Source: Trichopria drosophilae | Lineage: Eukaryota; Arthropoda; Insecta; Hymenoptera; Diapriidae | NCBI GenBank assembly: GCA_030407085.1 | Contig: CM059584.1 | Coordinates: 123,294,501-123,358,500 of the forward strand | Length of the DNA stretch: 64,000 bases | Reading direction: 5' to 3' | Part shown: positions 47,647-58,669 of the stretch, in pieces | Position numbering within the stretch: position 1 is the stretch's first letter | Layout of the letters: each line of letters begins with the position of its first letter | Translations under genes and position numbers: made by a program | Notes under the pieces: generated by a model | What the model was told of the DNA's origin: nothing | The model's input: only the letters and a program-made list of their open reading frames with translations | Database searches by the model: none

Positions 47647-50600
47647 AGATGTTTAATATGTTATGTTGAAATGGTCGTTTGTTGACAAATTTTATGATGA
47701 AATGTTTGTGCGTTGAAATATTTATGATGAAGTTATCTTGTGGTAAAAACATACTTGTGTTGAAAAGTTATGTTTTGCATAGTCGCGTCACCCTAAATTA
47801 TATCAAATTAAAATGTTTGTTATAATTTTGCAATATTTGTTGCAAGTTTACAATATTTTATTAAAGTTTTTGGTACTTTTCTACTACTACTAGAAGACAT
47901 TTTATATCTTTTTTAAAATATCGATTTCTCGGTATTTAAAAATACCTCTAATTTTTAATACTTTTTAGTGGTAAGCTTTTCAGATTGCGCTATAACATTT
48001 TCCACAAATAATGCAGATGAAATTTAGAAGCGTTTTGTAGGTTATAATTGGTTTAACATTTACCAATGTACTTATTTATGCATACCTTTTTTAAGGATAT
48101 TCAATATTATTTACCTATCGATACTATTCTTTTAACTCGAAATAATGAATCATTTACGGCTTGGGTAAATGAGTGAATATATTATCGAGAAAGCAGTGCA
48201 ACATTCATTAGTTTTTCCAGTAAATAAATTGTGAAATTGTGGCAGCGGTTACAAAAAGTGAAACTACACGCATTATTTTGGAAATTTATGCACGCGTTTT
48301 TATCGCAAACAATATTCTATTGTTATTGTTTCATCCAGCTTATAGAAAATCGAGTTTATTTTTTCATTAACCGACTTTACTGATTTAGACAATGACTCTC
48401 ACTGAGTGCCATAAACAATGTTTTCCCGTACATCATTTTCCTCATGGAACGGAGTAATTATTCAATTCACCAAGTGAATTGTCATTGTTTTCAATTAAGA
48501 GAGTATTGCACACTCAGACACAGGTTTTATTATGTTTCTGGATAATTTATAATATTATTTTTAACAGATTTTAGAAGTCTGATCATATCACTTGAATAAT
48601 TTTCTTATCATTTATAAATATTAAAATACAGGTACAATGAAGGATTTATAATAGATACACTATATCTACATTACAACAAGAACGAAAATAAATAAATTCT
48701 AATATAAAACGCAATTTTAAAATTGACATAAAACTCGAATCAAATGTATATTTTCTACGGTTCGTATTACAATTATCGGCAATGTACAGAAATATGGGAT
48801 ATAGGTTGAATAACTAGAATGCATGAAAATTGTAGATTTTACCGCATCGACAAATAGCTCTTTTGACATAGTTTTTAACCTTCGATTAAAAAATGAATAT
48901 CGTATATTTTCATGAATCTGTCACTCGCTTTGAATTATTACATGCCATTATTCAATATTACTTAAATTCGTCAAGGGGTAGTTTCATTAAGAAACGTAAA
49001 ATTACTTATTATAAATTTATTAAAAATTACCTAATTATTGTGCTCATTTTAATCGTTTAATTTTATACATTTGCAAATTGTATGATGCATAATAAGTTTA
49101 GGGGTCAAATATTTCGACCCTTCCGTTATATTTCCGAGCAGGAATATTTTATGGATTCATTCAATCTATTCAGCATTATGAGATCGCTTCTTCAAAATTA
49201 TCGATTAATTACTAAACTGATCTTGAATGCGCTGGTAAATCTTCATGTAATAACAGAAAACTAATATTGAATCGCGTAGCCTAATGGAATTAATAAATAA
49301 GAAGGCAACCATGAATTATAAATATTCCATTATTTGTATTTGATATTATTGAATACGAAACAGTTTTAGAAATAATTTTTTGTTACTGTGTAGTTATTAA
49401 TATTTCAATATGCCAACGTTGTCTTTCTCACGTTATCCTAAAGAACTGAAATATTTTCATGAAAACACAATTTTATTATGCATAGAAAATGTCTACTTTA
49501 GAAGAATTTAAATTTACTCATTGGGAATTCAACTTCAAGCATTCAATTTTCATCTACTCGATGCAAAAAGTATCCTGTCGGTGAGTAACTTTCTTTGACA
49601 AGTTAAAGTTTCTGAATCGAAGCTTCCGAGTTGGCTATAATTTATGCTCACGTTCGTGTATCCAGATTTATAAACAATAATAGATTTTTCTATATTATTA
49701 CCTGTCGTATGTTTTCATATATGTAAATGTTCCGGATAAAATATGATGCATTAAAAATAAAGAATAAATTCATAAATAAAGCGCAATGAATGAATCGAAT
49801 ATGATCACTCATGTATTATTAATTTTACACACATTTATTCTTAATTTTTATTTATATCAATTATTTTAATATTTTTAATTAATTAATTTCAAGTGAATTT
49901 GTATAATAATTTATTTTTCTCAACTGTCATTTTGTGACATATTCCAAGGAGGTCTCTACGAGTATAAGTTTCCGTTTAGAGGACATCCTTTGTTCGTCCC
50001 GTGAGGTCCCGAAGAGCTCCCAATACAAGACAGTCGAAATGTCCTTTTTTATTCCCAGTACGTTCTCGATACATTCCGATTATGAAACAATTAAAAAAAT
50101 TTTTTTTTAAAAGATTTCAAATATGTATTTCTTACATACAAATATACGTTCTCAACTGCTACTGTTTCATGTTTGCAATTAAATAATAAAGAAAAAATAC
50201 TGACCCCGAAGAAAATTTAACTTTTCAGTGAAAGCCGCAACTAAAATATTCATTAAGTATGTTTACTAATATTCAATACTACAGTTTTAACTTTTAACTG
50301 CACTGTAAAAACAAATACTTAAAATGGTATACACCTTAATGTCAGGCAGTGCACGATGTATAAGTCTGTCCTTGTCTAAGTATCTTACTATCAGTAAATT
50401 TTCTTACTTAATTTCAGAATTGGACAATCAATATCTAACAAAGTCACCAATGAAAACTTACTATTGAATAAAAATTCATGGAATAAAAATCATTTTCATT
50501 AGTGATATGACATACTTATATTGAATTGTAAGGAACAAGCTTTATGATATTTATGTGTAAAACGCTGAAATTTTCCGGTATTCGGTAATGCATTGTTGGT

Positions 50601-53379
50601 AATCTTTCGGTCAATCTTTCAAGATCTATTCAATATTTAGAAGTCGATTCAAATGCAGCACTTGCGTTCAAAGTGAAAGCAACTGCAGAGGGCAGAAAAC
50701 TTTAGTTTCCGCTCGGTATTCGAAACAGCGGGTTGGATAATTCAATATTTGTTAAGAGCATGCTAAGAGCATCGGACGTGCAGGAACACACTCCTAGGAT
50801 CCGCGTAGTAGAGGTCGATTAACTTTTGATTAATTTCCTACAGAAGTGAACTTTGATTCCTTTGGAAGACCGACACGGCTAACTTGTAATTGAATCTTTG
50901 TCTTCGGCATTCAATATACCACAGAGAGGCAAGGCCCGTAAATATACGTGGTGAGACCAGAAAATTACTGGTTGCATATCGCATTTGTTATGGGTCGACC
51001 ACCCGTTAATCAGATGTATTTTCAAGGATTATTAGATTAATATTCATAAATAAATTATTCAAGAAACCATTTCTATGTTTGAATGGAAACACTATGTTTT
51101 ATTAAATAATTTAATAACCTTAAATTATTTTAGATGCATAAAAGAAATATTTACTATTTATGATTCACATTTAACAATATTTTTAGCACTTTATTCATCC
51201 CTGGATTACTTTATCTAAAATATGTTGATTCAAAACTGTGCCACAGAGTGGGACAAATTTATGTAACATAAAAAGAATTTGGTATTTTTCACCAAAAACT
51301 CGTAGTTTTAACTCCAAAGTCGCGTATCCAGAAGTATCCATAGACGAGTCACACTGAAATTCTTTACATTCGCTCCACATATTATTTAAAAACAAATATT
51401 TTTTCTGAGTTTCTTATATAATACTTATAACAATAAATTGTTTTTAAACGTTCATTGCATATTTTTTACGTGAAGTTTATAAATGCAATCTCCGATTTTA
51501 AAAGTTAAAAATGGCAGATCGAATCTGAGAAATTGTAAAAGTTTCTTGGCCAACATTAAACTTAGTATTCGTCGTGGGAAGGGGTTAGGTTAGGGACATA
51601 AACTGTGAATCTGACAGCGGATTTGTAATCAGCAATAATAGGGACAATCAAGTAACTAGTTCGTTGTTTGTTATGAATCCAACACGGTACAAATTCATGG
51701 CAAATATTATATGCGGCATTTTATGATTTATTTCTTGTACATTTTTAAGTTCGTAACATTTTGACGATCTCTATTTGGTGACTGCCAACATACACAGTTT
51801 TAACTAAAATATGAATACTGAACATGTTGAAAATCATTACATAGAAGAAATTGAAAAGAAATGAAGTTTTCATTTTTCCTCGGATAATACCATGGAGTTT
51901 GGATATCTCTAATAATAAATGATACTTTTTTTAATTCACAAGTCAAACACAATGGAACAATCATCGGTTTGATATTTGGTTTCCTGATTATTGTCAGCGT
52001 GTTAAAACGATTTTTGATACATGATTTTTACAAAAGAAGCGTGGGACAATTAACGGATTTATTACTGCACTCTGTCATACTTAATTAGTGCGACAATGGC
52101 GACGCTGATGGTGCAAATTTTGTTGGAGTTTATTTCGTGACTACCAAAATGAAATGTTTGCCTCTAGAGCACGTAAATTATAACTCTTCTGAATTGATTG
52201 AACTGCACGTAATGCAATTACCAACGAAATTTGTAATTATCTTTATATCTATACTTCATCGTTCCGTACTTACAGCATTATGATCTGTCAAATACAAGAA
52301 TTATAGATTGCGTCAAAAATCAGTGCGGATATGGAATATTATTTTCTTTCACTTTATATCTATTATCAATCCATGTAAATGTTAGTTAATAAATTGTAAA
52401 TGGATTTCCATTTTTTGTATGACATATAAAATTCAGATTTCTCAATGCAGAAGTATATCCTGTAACAATATTCGATTAAACGTAAACGGTCGAACGCCGT
52501 TTATTTTATATGGTAATAATTAAAAAATGAAAAGAACGTAGAAACTGCATGAACACTGAAACGTGATATAAAATCAATGGAATTTTCTTTTATCGAATTC
52601 GTATAAAACGGATTTATTTGTAATATTAATACAATTGTTTGTTAGTATTTATTGACTTTAATAAACTTTGATAAGTAATTCGTAATGAAATGCACTAATA
52701 AAAACTCATCTCCGAGTTCACAAAGGTGCATTCATTGCATGAATATTGATCGGAATGAATTAAAGATGCGCGCGAGATGAGAAAAATCTCGTTGACTACC
52801 CGAAACGGCAGGATAACTCAAAAAACGAGACGAAATACGAGGTCTATATAGAAATCACGGAATGAGAACTTGACGATGTCATTATTGCCGAATTGAATTT
52901 CGTCTCATCCCATTTTAAGCACAATTGATTATTAATTAATAATTCTTTAGATATTTTAAAAATATATGTGCTTAAGTTACGATTAATTAAAATCAGGAAA
53001 ATTGTATTATCCTGCTTTTATTAATTTACGAAGCTATTATTATTTCATTTCATTTCTGATTTACTCTCATTTTTCAATAAGCTTCATTATCCGTTAACTC
53101 GGCTGTCAATGTACCTGTGCGATTTCAATGGCATTTATTGAATTTAAAAAACCACGCAAAAATATTCAGTAATTTATTGAATATATCAAATTAGCGATTC
53201 ATAAATATTTTTTTGATAGGATTATCAATGTCGATAACCGGTTTTAATAATCTTTTAAAATTTGTTAACAACGTTTTTTAATAACGCATATGATTATTTT
53301 AATATGCATTTTACATAACTTCAGAAAAAATGCAATTTTACAAATACAACATTTTGTAATATGAAGTATACAATATTTG
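47647..53379. other. AT-rich spacer with decayed repeats and GC-richer blocks
   Basis: No gene supported. GC-richer blocks without recognisable ORFs lie at 49945-50035 and 50640-50960. Decayed members of the 46-kb repeat family appear at about 51510-52160. 52765-52870 contains AATCTCGTTGAC and GAGACGAAATACGAG without a clear structure. Confidence 0.4.
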
Positions 53380-53606
53380 TAGATTAGATTAGATTAGATT
53401 TATTCATTTACACCCTGGGACTGACCCAAAGGGTAGATATACAAAAGAAAATACATTGTGACTTATATACTAAAAATTAAAACTAAAAACTAAAACTAAA
53501 AACTAAAACCGAATACCTTAGTAAGTTGTATAAATATTTAAACTGCATTAATGACAAATAGCTAAATTCTCTCTCAGTGTGCGTAATATGTATATATTTG
53601 AATGTT
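53380..53606 (-). repeat. LINE 3' UTR and pentamer tail
   Basis: About 230 bp after the ORF2 stop. It contains AAAACTA-type short repeats (53475-53512) and ends in about four ATTAG/TTAGA units (53380-53400), a microsatellite tail rather than poly(A). Such tails mark the 3' end recognised during target-primed reverse transcription in several insect LINE clades. Confidence 0.75.
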
Positions 53607-56530
53607 TTACAATCTAGCGCGTGGTGTAAGCGTTGTCGCGGATATGTCATTGGAATACAGATAAGTGTATAATTTATTTCTAAAAATCGCTAGTGAAGTA
53701 GCAGAAGTTATCACATACGGCAAATTATTCCAAAAATACGCTGCAGAAACCGAAAACGAGTTTTTAAGTGCCATCGTCCGACATAGTGGAACAACGAATG
53801 TCTCTCGAGATGTGCAACGAGCCGATCGACGTAATTCGGGCATGTCAGATATATATGTAAATCGGTCTAAAATGTATTGTGGAGCTAATCCATGAACCAC
53901 CTTATAGATAAATATTCCTAAGAAATAATTACGTCTGCTTCTAACAGTTAGCCAGTTTAACTTTAGCCGGTATGGTGATATGTGTTCTGATCTGCGCAAA
54001 TCGAATATAAACCGAATGCTGTTATTTATAGCTCGTTGCAATATAACATTTAACTCATCTGTTAGATCATTATAAATTAAGCATCCATAATCAATATATG
54101 GGAGTATGAGCATTTGAACAAGTTGAGTTCGAAGCTTGCATGATAAACTCTTTTTATGAAATTTAATACTATAAAGGGTAGAGTTGATTTTATTAATCGT
54201 TTTTGTAATATGAAGTCTCCAATCCATCGATGGTGTCAACCAAACACCAAGATTTTTTAGTGATTTGACAAATTGAATTGGCTGTCCATCAATTAAGACA
54301 CTATTACCAAGCAGAGAGGTATCGATAGCGCTGATATAGGCAAGACTACCAAGTATCATGGCCTTTGTTTTTGACGCGTTCAGTGTTAAACCATTAACTT
54401 TTGCCCAGTCAGCAATGGCCTGGCAGTCACTTGCTATATTGAATAGACCAGATGAAAGTTCAGATACAGGACATTGAACATATATTTGCGTGTCATCTGC
54501 AAATAGCATATATTTTGAATAGTTAAGCATTCGCTGTAGATCGTTGATAAATATCGAAAAAAGTAAAGGCCCTAAGACGGATCCTTGTGGCACTCCACTG
54601 CTGACTGATAGCCAGTCAGAGAGGGAACCATCTTCTCTTAATACAGCTTGAGTTCTATCAATTAAGTAACTATGAAACCACTTCAATACATCGCTTCAGA
54701 ACAGCCTATATCTCTCAATTTCTGTATCAGCAAGTTATGAGGGACAGTGTCAAAAGCCTTGCTAAAATCAAAAAGAACAAGAATTGTAACCATGAGCTTA
54801 TCAATACCCTCTCGAATGTCATCGAGTACATTCAAGAGGGCAGTCTGAGTGCTATGGTGTTGACGGTATCCTGACTGATGGGTATCTAATAGCTTGTTGG
54901 AATTCAGATAATTGATAAGCTGATCATAAACTAATCTTTCCAGGTATTTAGACGACTCGCAAAGATTTGCAATCGGTCTGGTATCAGCTGGACATGACGG
55001 AACTTTAACCTTCGAGAGAGGTACTATGATTGATTGTTTCCAGCTAGATGGAAAAGTGCTGGAATTTAGAGAAAGATTAAATATCTTACAAAGAGCTTGG
55101 GTGACAGTTTCTCCGCCTAATAAATAGTGTGATGTGCTAAGTTTGTCTATGCCCATAGCCCGAGTATTTGCTTGTCCCATTACCCTGTTAACATCATTGG
55201 TTGTAACAGCATTGAATCGAAAAGGTTGATTAGAGCTTATATCTCTTGAAGAAAAAAGTAGCATAGAATCCAAGGCAATAAGCGTGCATGACAAGTGAGC
55301 GTTTGATATGGAAGCATAATAGCCATTCAACTCATGTGCAGAGAAGTATTTGAGAGGTGTCGATTTTTTAGCAGAAGAGACAATTCCAAGACTCTTCAGT
55401 TGGCTCCAAGTCTGATTCGGGCTAGTTGCACTATTTAATCTGCGCACGAAATACTCGTTTTTGGCTATAGATAATCGGTAAGTGAGATTAGCTCGAAGAA
55501 CGCGAAATTCTTTTAAGTAAACTTGCGAGTTAGTTTGCTTATAAAGTTTGTATAATTTATCGCGCTTTTTGATATCTGACCGGTATTCGGCACTTACTCA
55601 TGGTTTTTTTTTATTCGATAAGGTTACATGTCTGTACGGTGCTGTGTAATCTAAAGCTGTAGTAACTGCGGATGTGAGTTGTAGCGCTGCCGAGTTTACA
55701 TTTTCAGAAAACGAACAAGAATTGATACTTGAAGTAAGATGAGTATTAAATAATGAACGGTTAAAATTACGCATATCGCGAGTAACTACAGTTTTATGAT
55801 AGATCTCAGGTTTCAAAAATTTGAAGTTTATCTCAATTAAATCGTGCCCCGCAATGAACGGCGAATTAGATTTCGTGTACAATGTTACGTTGGTTTTGAA
55901 TTTAGAGATGAACAAATCAATCCAGGTATCAGAAGTTTCTGTATGATGCGTCGGTTCGGATGGTATCAGATATAAAGAATGAAGAAACAGCTGCGTATTA
56001 ATATATTCAGATTCGGTGGATACTGAGCACATGTTGCAATTAAAATCGCCCGTAACTATAATGTGATTATAAATTGGTAAATATGTTCCTAGCGAGCGGA
56101 AAAAGTCAGATGGAAAGGCTGCTTTAGGTCGACGATAAACAACTGCTACAAGTAGTGTTTCGGTGGAAAAAGAAACTTCGCAAATTAGATATTCTGGTTT
56201 ATTACAAAAAATTCCTGGAGAAGACACTAAAATACGGGATTTGTAACCGGAATGCACATATAACGCAACACCACCACCAGGCTTACCCAATCTATCATTT
56301 CTAAAGATTTCGTAGTTATCTATGGAAATTGTAGAATCTGGAATTTGTGGCATTAAAAAAGTTTCGGTAATAGCAAAAATGTGAAAATTGTGGCTTAGGA
56401 TGTGAGTAGAAATTAAGTCAAAATGAGTCGGAAGTCGATTGGCATTTACATGGCCTATTTTTATTTCATTAAAAGTGGATGAAGATACATGCGGACTGCG
56501 CAGATTGGATATCCGAGTTTGGGGACAGAG
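53607..56530 (-). pseudogene. LINE ORF2: APE endonuclease plus reverse transcriptase, two lesions
   Basis: ORF2 would nick target DNA and reverse-transcribe the element. The endonuclease (about 56490-55600) starts near EIKIGHVNANRL and shows AITETF, GDFNCN, SDTWIDLFIS and AGHDLIE, covering the catalytic acids of APE-type enzymes. The reverse transcriptase (about 55450-53900) shows SGYRQHHSTQTALL, motif A FDFSKAFDTVPH, SSGVPQGSVLGPLLFSIFIN and motif C LFADDTQIY; a C-terminal NxLPYxI-type tail follows. Lesions: TGA at 55595-55597 directly after NKKKP where tryptophan is expected, and a frameshift near 54690 between GCSEA and KWFHSYL. The frame opens directly after the ORF1 stop, and the first in-frame ATG (56353) lies inside the endonuclease. 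No RNase H was found. Both catalytic centres are preserved, so the copy died recently. Confidence 0.88.
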
Positions 56531-57709
56531 TCAGGAGGAGAGCGGTACGGAACTAAGCCGCTGCTGAATTTGTAAAAGTTTTTCTTCAGAAGTAATATGA
56601 ATCTTATCAGTGGCTTTAGAAATTCGCACATATACTGCACCATTATCAATGATAGGATTGGGCAAACCGTTCTCGCTAGTTAATTTGCGCGCTTTTTTAT
56701 AAAGTGTATAGATTGCTGGAGCGAGCATTTCGCGTATGGAAATTACGAGTTGCGAAGAGGAATCAAAGACGTTTGAGACACGAAAATCTTTCATTTCACG
56801 ACGCCTTCGAAGAACGATGTTTCTCGCCGTGGGTCCATCAAAGGCTGCTATAAGTAATCTTGTTGAAATTTCGGGATTTGAAGAAGCGATGGCTGATGTT
56901 GAAGCAGGCATAGTGCGAGGTCGAGTATTACGCTGTACTTCACGAATCTGCAGAATACTTGGTTTTAGTTCATCTAAATCCATCGCATGAAGTATTTTTC
57001 CAATTACTTCTCTGTCGGATAGTTCAGTAGAAGACGGAATGTTGTTTATTTGCAAATCATTTAATTGCGTTCTCATTGATGCATTTTCACTACGCAGTGC
57101 AGATAGTTCTGCTGTGGTCTCCTCAGAAAGTACTGCAGGTTTTGAGGCTATATCGTCAAAACGCTGTTCCATACGTTGCTCAAATGAAACACATCTCTCT
57201 TCCAGAGAACGTATTCGAGTGTCTTGAGAATCCATCCGTGCAATTAGATCAGGAATTTGGTCGAGTTTAACGTCGATTTTGTCTAGACGACTATTTAAAT
57301 TATCGAGTTGATCTAGCTTATTTAACTTTTCTAAAATCATCGCCAGCGTAGGATCGGTATCTGATGTTGTACGGATTAAAGAGGATGCATTATTCTGTGG
57401 TTCACCTTGAGAGCCTAAATCAAGTAAATTCGTCGATGGTAGTAAGGCATCGCACCATAAGTTTAGTGAAGAAGCAGTTTCAACATCATTGGTTTCGAAC
57501 GTATCCATGGTTGACGCTGGTATTTCGGTTGCAGAGTCAAATTTCGGACGGTAGTGTTCACAAATGCGCATTGATTTACCGTATGATTCGACATTAAAAA
57601 AGTGAACGCATTTTGGGTGATACGGCTTATCGCAGCTTTCACAAAAAACAGGACGTTTTACTTCCTTGTTTGGGCGTAAACAAGGACCCTGACAAATATA
57701 TACTGACAT
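56531..57709 (-). CDS. LINE ORF1 protein (PHD-like zinc finger, coiled coil, RRM/FP-like domain)
   Basis: This 392-aa intact ORF starts with ATG at 57709. Residues 6-52 form a PHD-type zinc finger (C6, C10, C23, C26, H31, C34, then C50 and H52). Residues about 125-220 are a heptad-rich coiled coil (LNKLDQLDNLNSRLDKIDVK and onward), suited to trimer formation. Residues 230-385 resemble the nucleic-acid chaperone/FP25K-like domain of CR1-group ORF1 proteins (STRLLIAAFDGPTARNIV, RRRREMKDFRVSNVF, ILY-type KKARKLTSENG and NGAVYVRI). ORF1 proteins coat the element RNA and act as chaperones. The frame is undamaged, unlike ORF2. Its TGA stop is followed in the same frame by ORF2. Confidence 0.88.
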   Translation of the reverse strand: MSVYICQGPCLRPNKEVKRPVFCESCDKPYHPKCVHFFNVESYGKSMRICEHYRPKFDSATEIPASTMDTFETNDVETASSLNLWCDALLPSTNLLDLGSQGEPQNNASSLIRTTSDTDPTLAMILEKLNKLDQLDNLNSRLDKIDVKLDQIPDLIARMDSQDTRIRSLEERCVSFEQRMEQRFDDIASKPAVLSEETTAELSALRSENASMRTQLNDLQINNIPSSTELSDREVIGKILHAMDLDELKPSILQIREVQRNTRPRTMPASTSAIASSNPEISTRLLIAAFDGPTARNIVLRRRREMKDFRVSNVFDSSSQLVISIREMLAPAIYTLYKKARKLTSENGLPNPIIDNGAVYVRISKATDKIHITSEEKLLQIQQRLSSVPLSS

Positions 57710-58200
57710 TCTTTTAATGCAGATGTGTTTTTAAACGGAATTTTATCGTGAAAATGTATTATATCTGTATAACAATACACCATAGGTAGAAATCTACTGT
57801 ATAGTTATCATAGATAAGGTGTTTTAATTTTTTAAAAATTAAATGAAATGGATAAGCAACATATGTGTTACCATATTATTATTAACTCTCAGCACGTAGA
57901 GAATTGCATGTAAAGCCTCGTGAACCGTACGCGTCTCGATGTTGCGCAGGTAGCGAGTAGTGGTACTTAATCTATGTAAGTCGTTCACTGTAGACGTATC
58001 TCGTACACTAGTATCAGGTTTATATCGATGATATATGAAAAATTGCGTTCGGTGGGACACGTGAACCGTACGCGTCTCTGCGGTGCGCAGCCTATGAGCG
58101 GTGCTATATGCAAGTGTGAGATTTAACACTAATGCAAAATACACTGATTACCGAAAAGACAACTCCGATAATAGCGCAATACATAGCACAAACCGCATGA
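57710..58200 (-). repeat. LINE 5' UTR with a duplicated segment
   Basis: GTGAACCGTACGCGTCTC is present at 57920-57937 and again at 58061-58078, 141 bp apart, each followed by a TTGCGCAG or GTGCGCAG block and AGYGGT. LINE 5' UTRs often carry monomer repeats with internal promoter activity. The outer boundary is not defined. Confidence 0.55.
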
Positions 58201-58628
58201 AATGAACGAAACTCGAATTTCGTTTCAATGCCAATAAATATGCTTCGTAGTTACCAAGAGTTTTAATTGTAGACTCGCACAGATGAAAGTATGAAACACC
58301 TGCAGAGTTCTTCTTTTTTCCAAAATGACAGGTGTCAGAGGAAATTCTCCAGCAGATGATTGGGCGTAACGTAGCGTGAGGTCACTGGACACGTGATGTT
58401 GTTGCGTGAACTGTTGTAAATGATGGCAACTGGAAACTCCGAATTTGCGATTTGAAGTCTTACTCTTTTCTCTGTTAAATGACTCGGAATCAAAAAGCTC
58501 GAACAATAGTCGTCGTCCGAGTCAAACAGAGAACCACTGTGCAAAAAATAGAACTCCCACGAAGGAAATTTAAGTGATAATTCTAATAAAGTGTACTGAG
58601 ATCTAGAAAACGTGACCAACGTACTCAC

Positions 58629-58669
58629 CGGCCACAGAGAGTGTAGGACCAAAGACGGTATACGAATAT
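58629..58669 (-). other. Possible 41-nt host micro-exon
   Basis: On the minus strand a good acceptor (TTTACGTTTTCATTTCAG, ending at 58670) precedes 41 nt that are open in all three frames. It is followed by a consensus donor (GCCG|GTGAGTAC, GT at 58628-58627). It lies upstream of the LINE in moderately GC-rich sequence. Strength of both sites and the open frames are seen; that it is spliced is inference. Confidence 0.3.

Larger units (their letters stand above)
53380..58200 (-). mobile_element. Nearly full-length non-LTR retrotransposon (CR1/jockey group)
   Basis: On the minus strand: 5' UTR with an internal duplication (about 58200-57710), ORF1 (57709-56531), ORF2 with endonuclease and reverse transcriptase (56530-53607), 3' UTR and a tandem pentamer tail (53400-53380, AATCT/TCTAA units). 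Coding order, ORF1 zinc finger, APE endonuclease and RT without RNase H fit the CR1/Daphne/Kiri-like or jockey-related clades. Lesions are few: one nonsense codon and one frameshift in ORF2. The 5' end is uncertain because I could not identify a target-site duplication. Confidence 0.85.
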
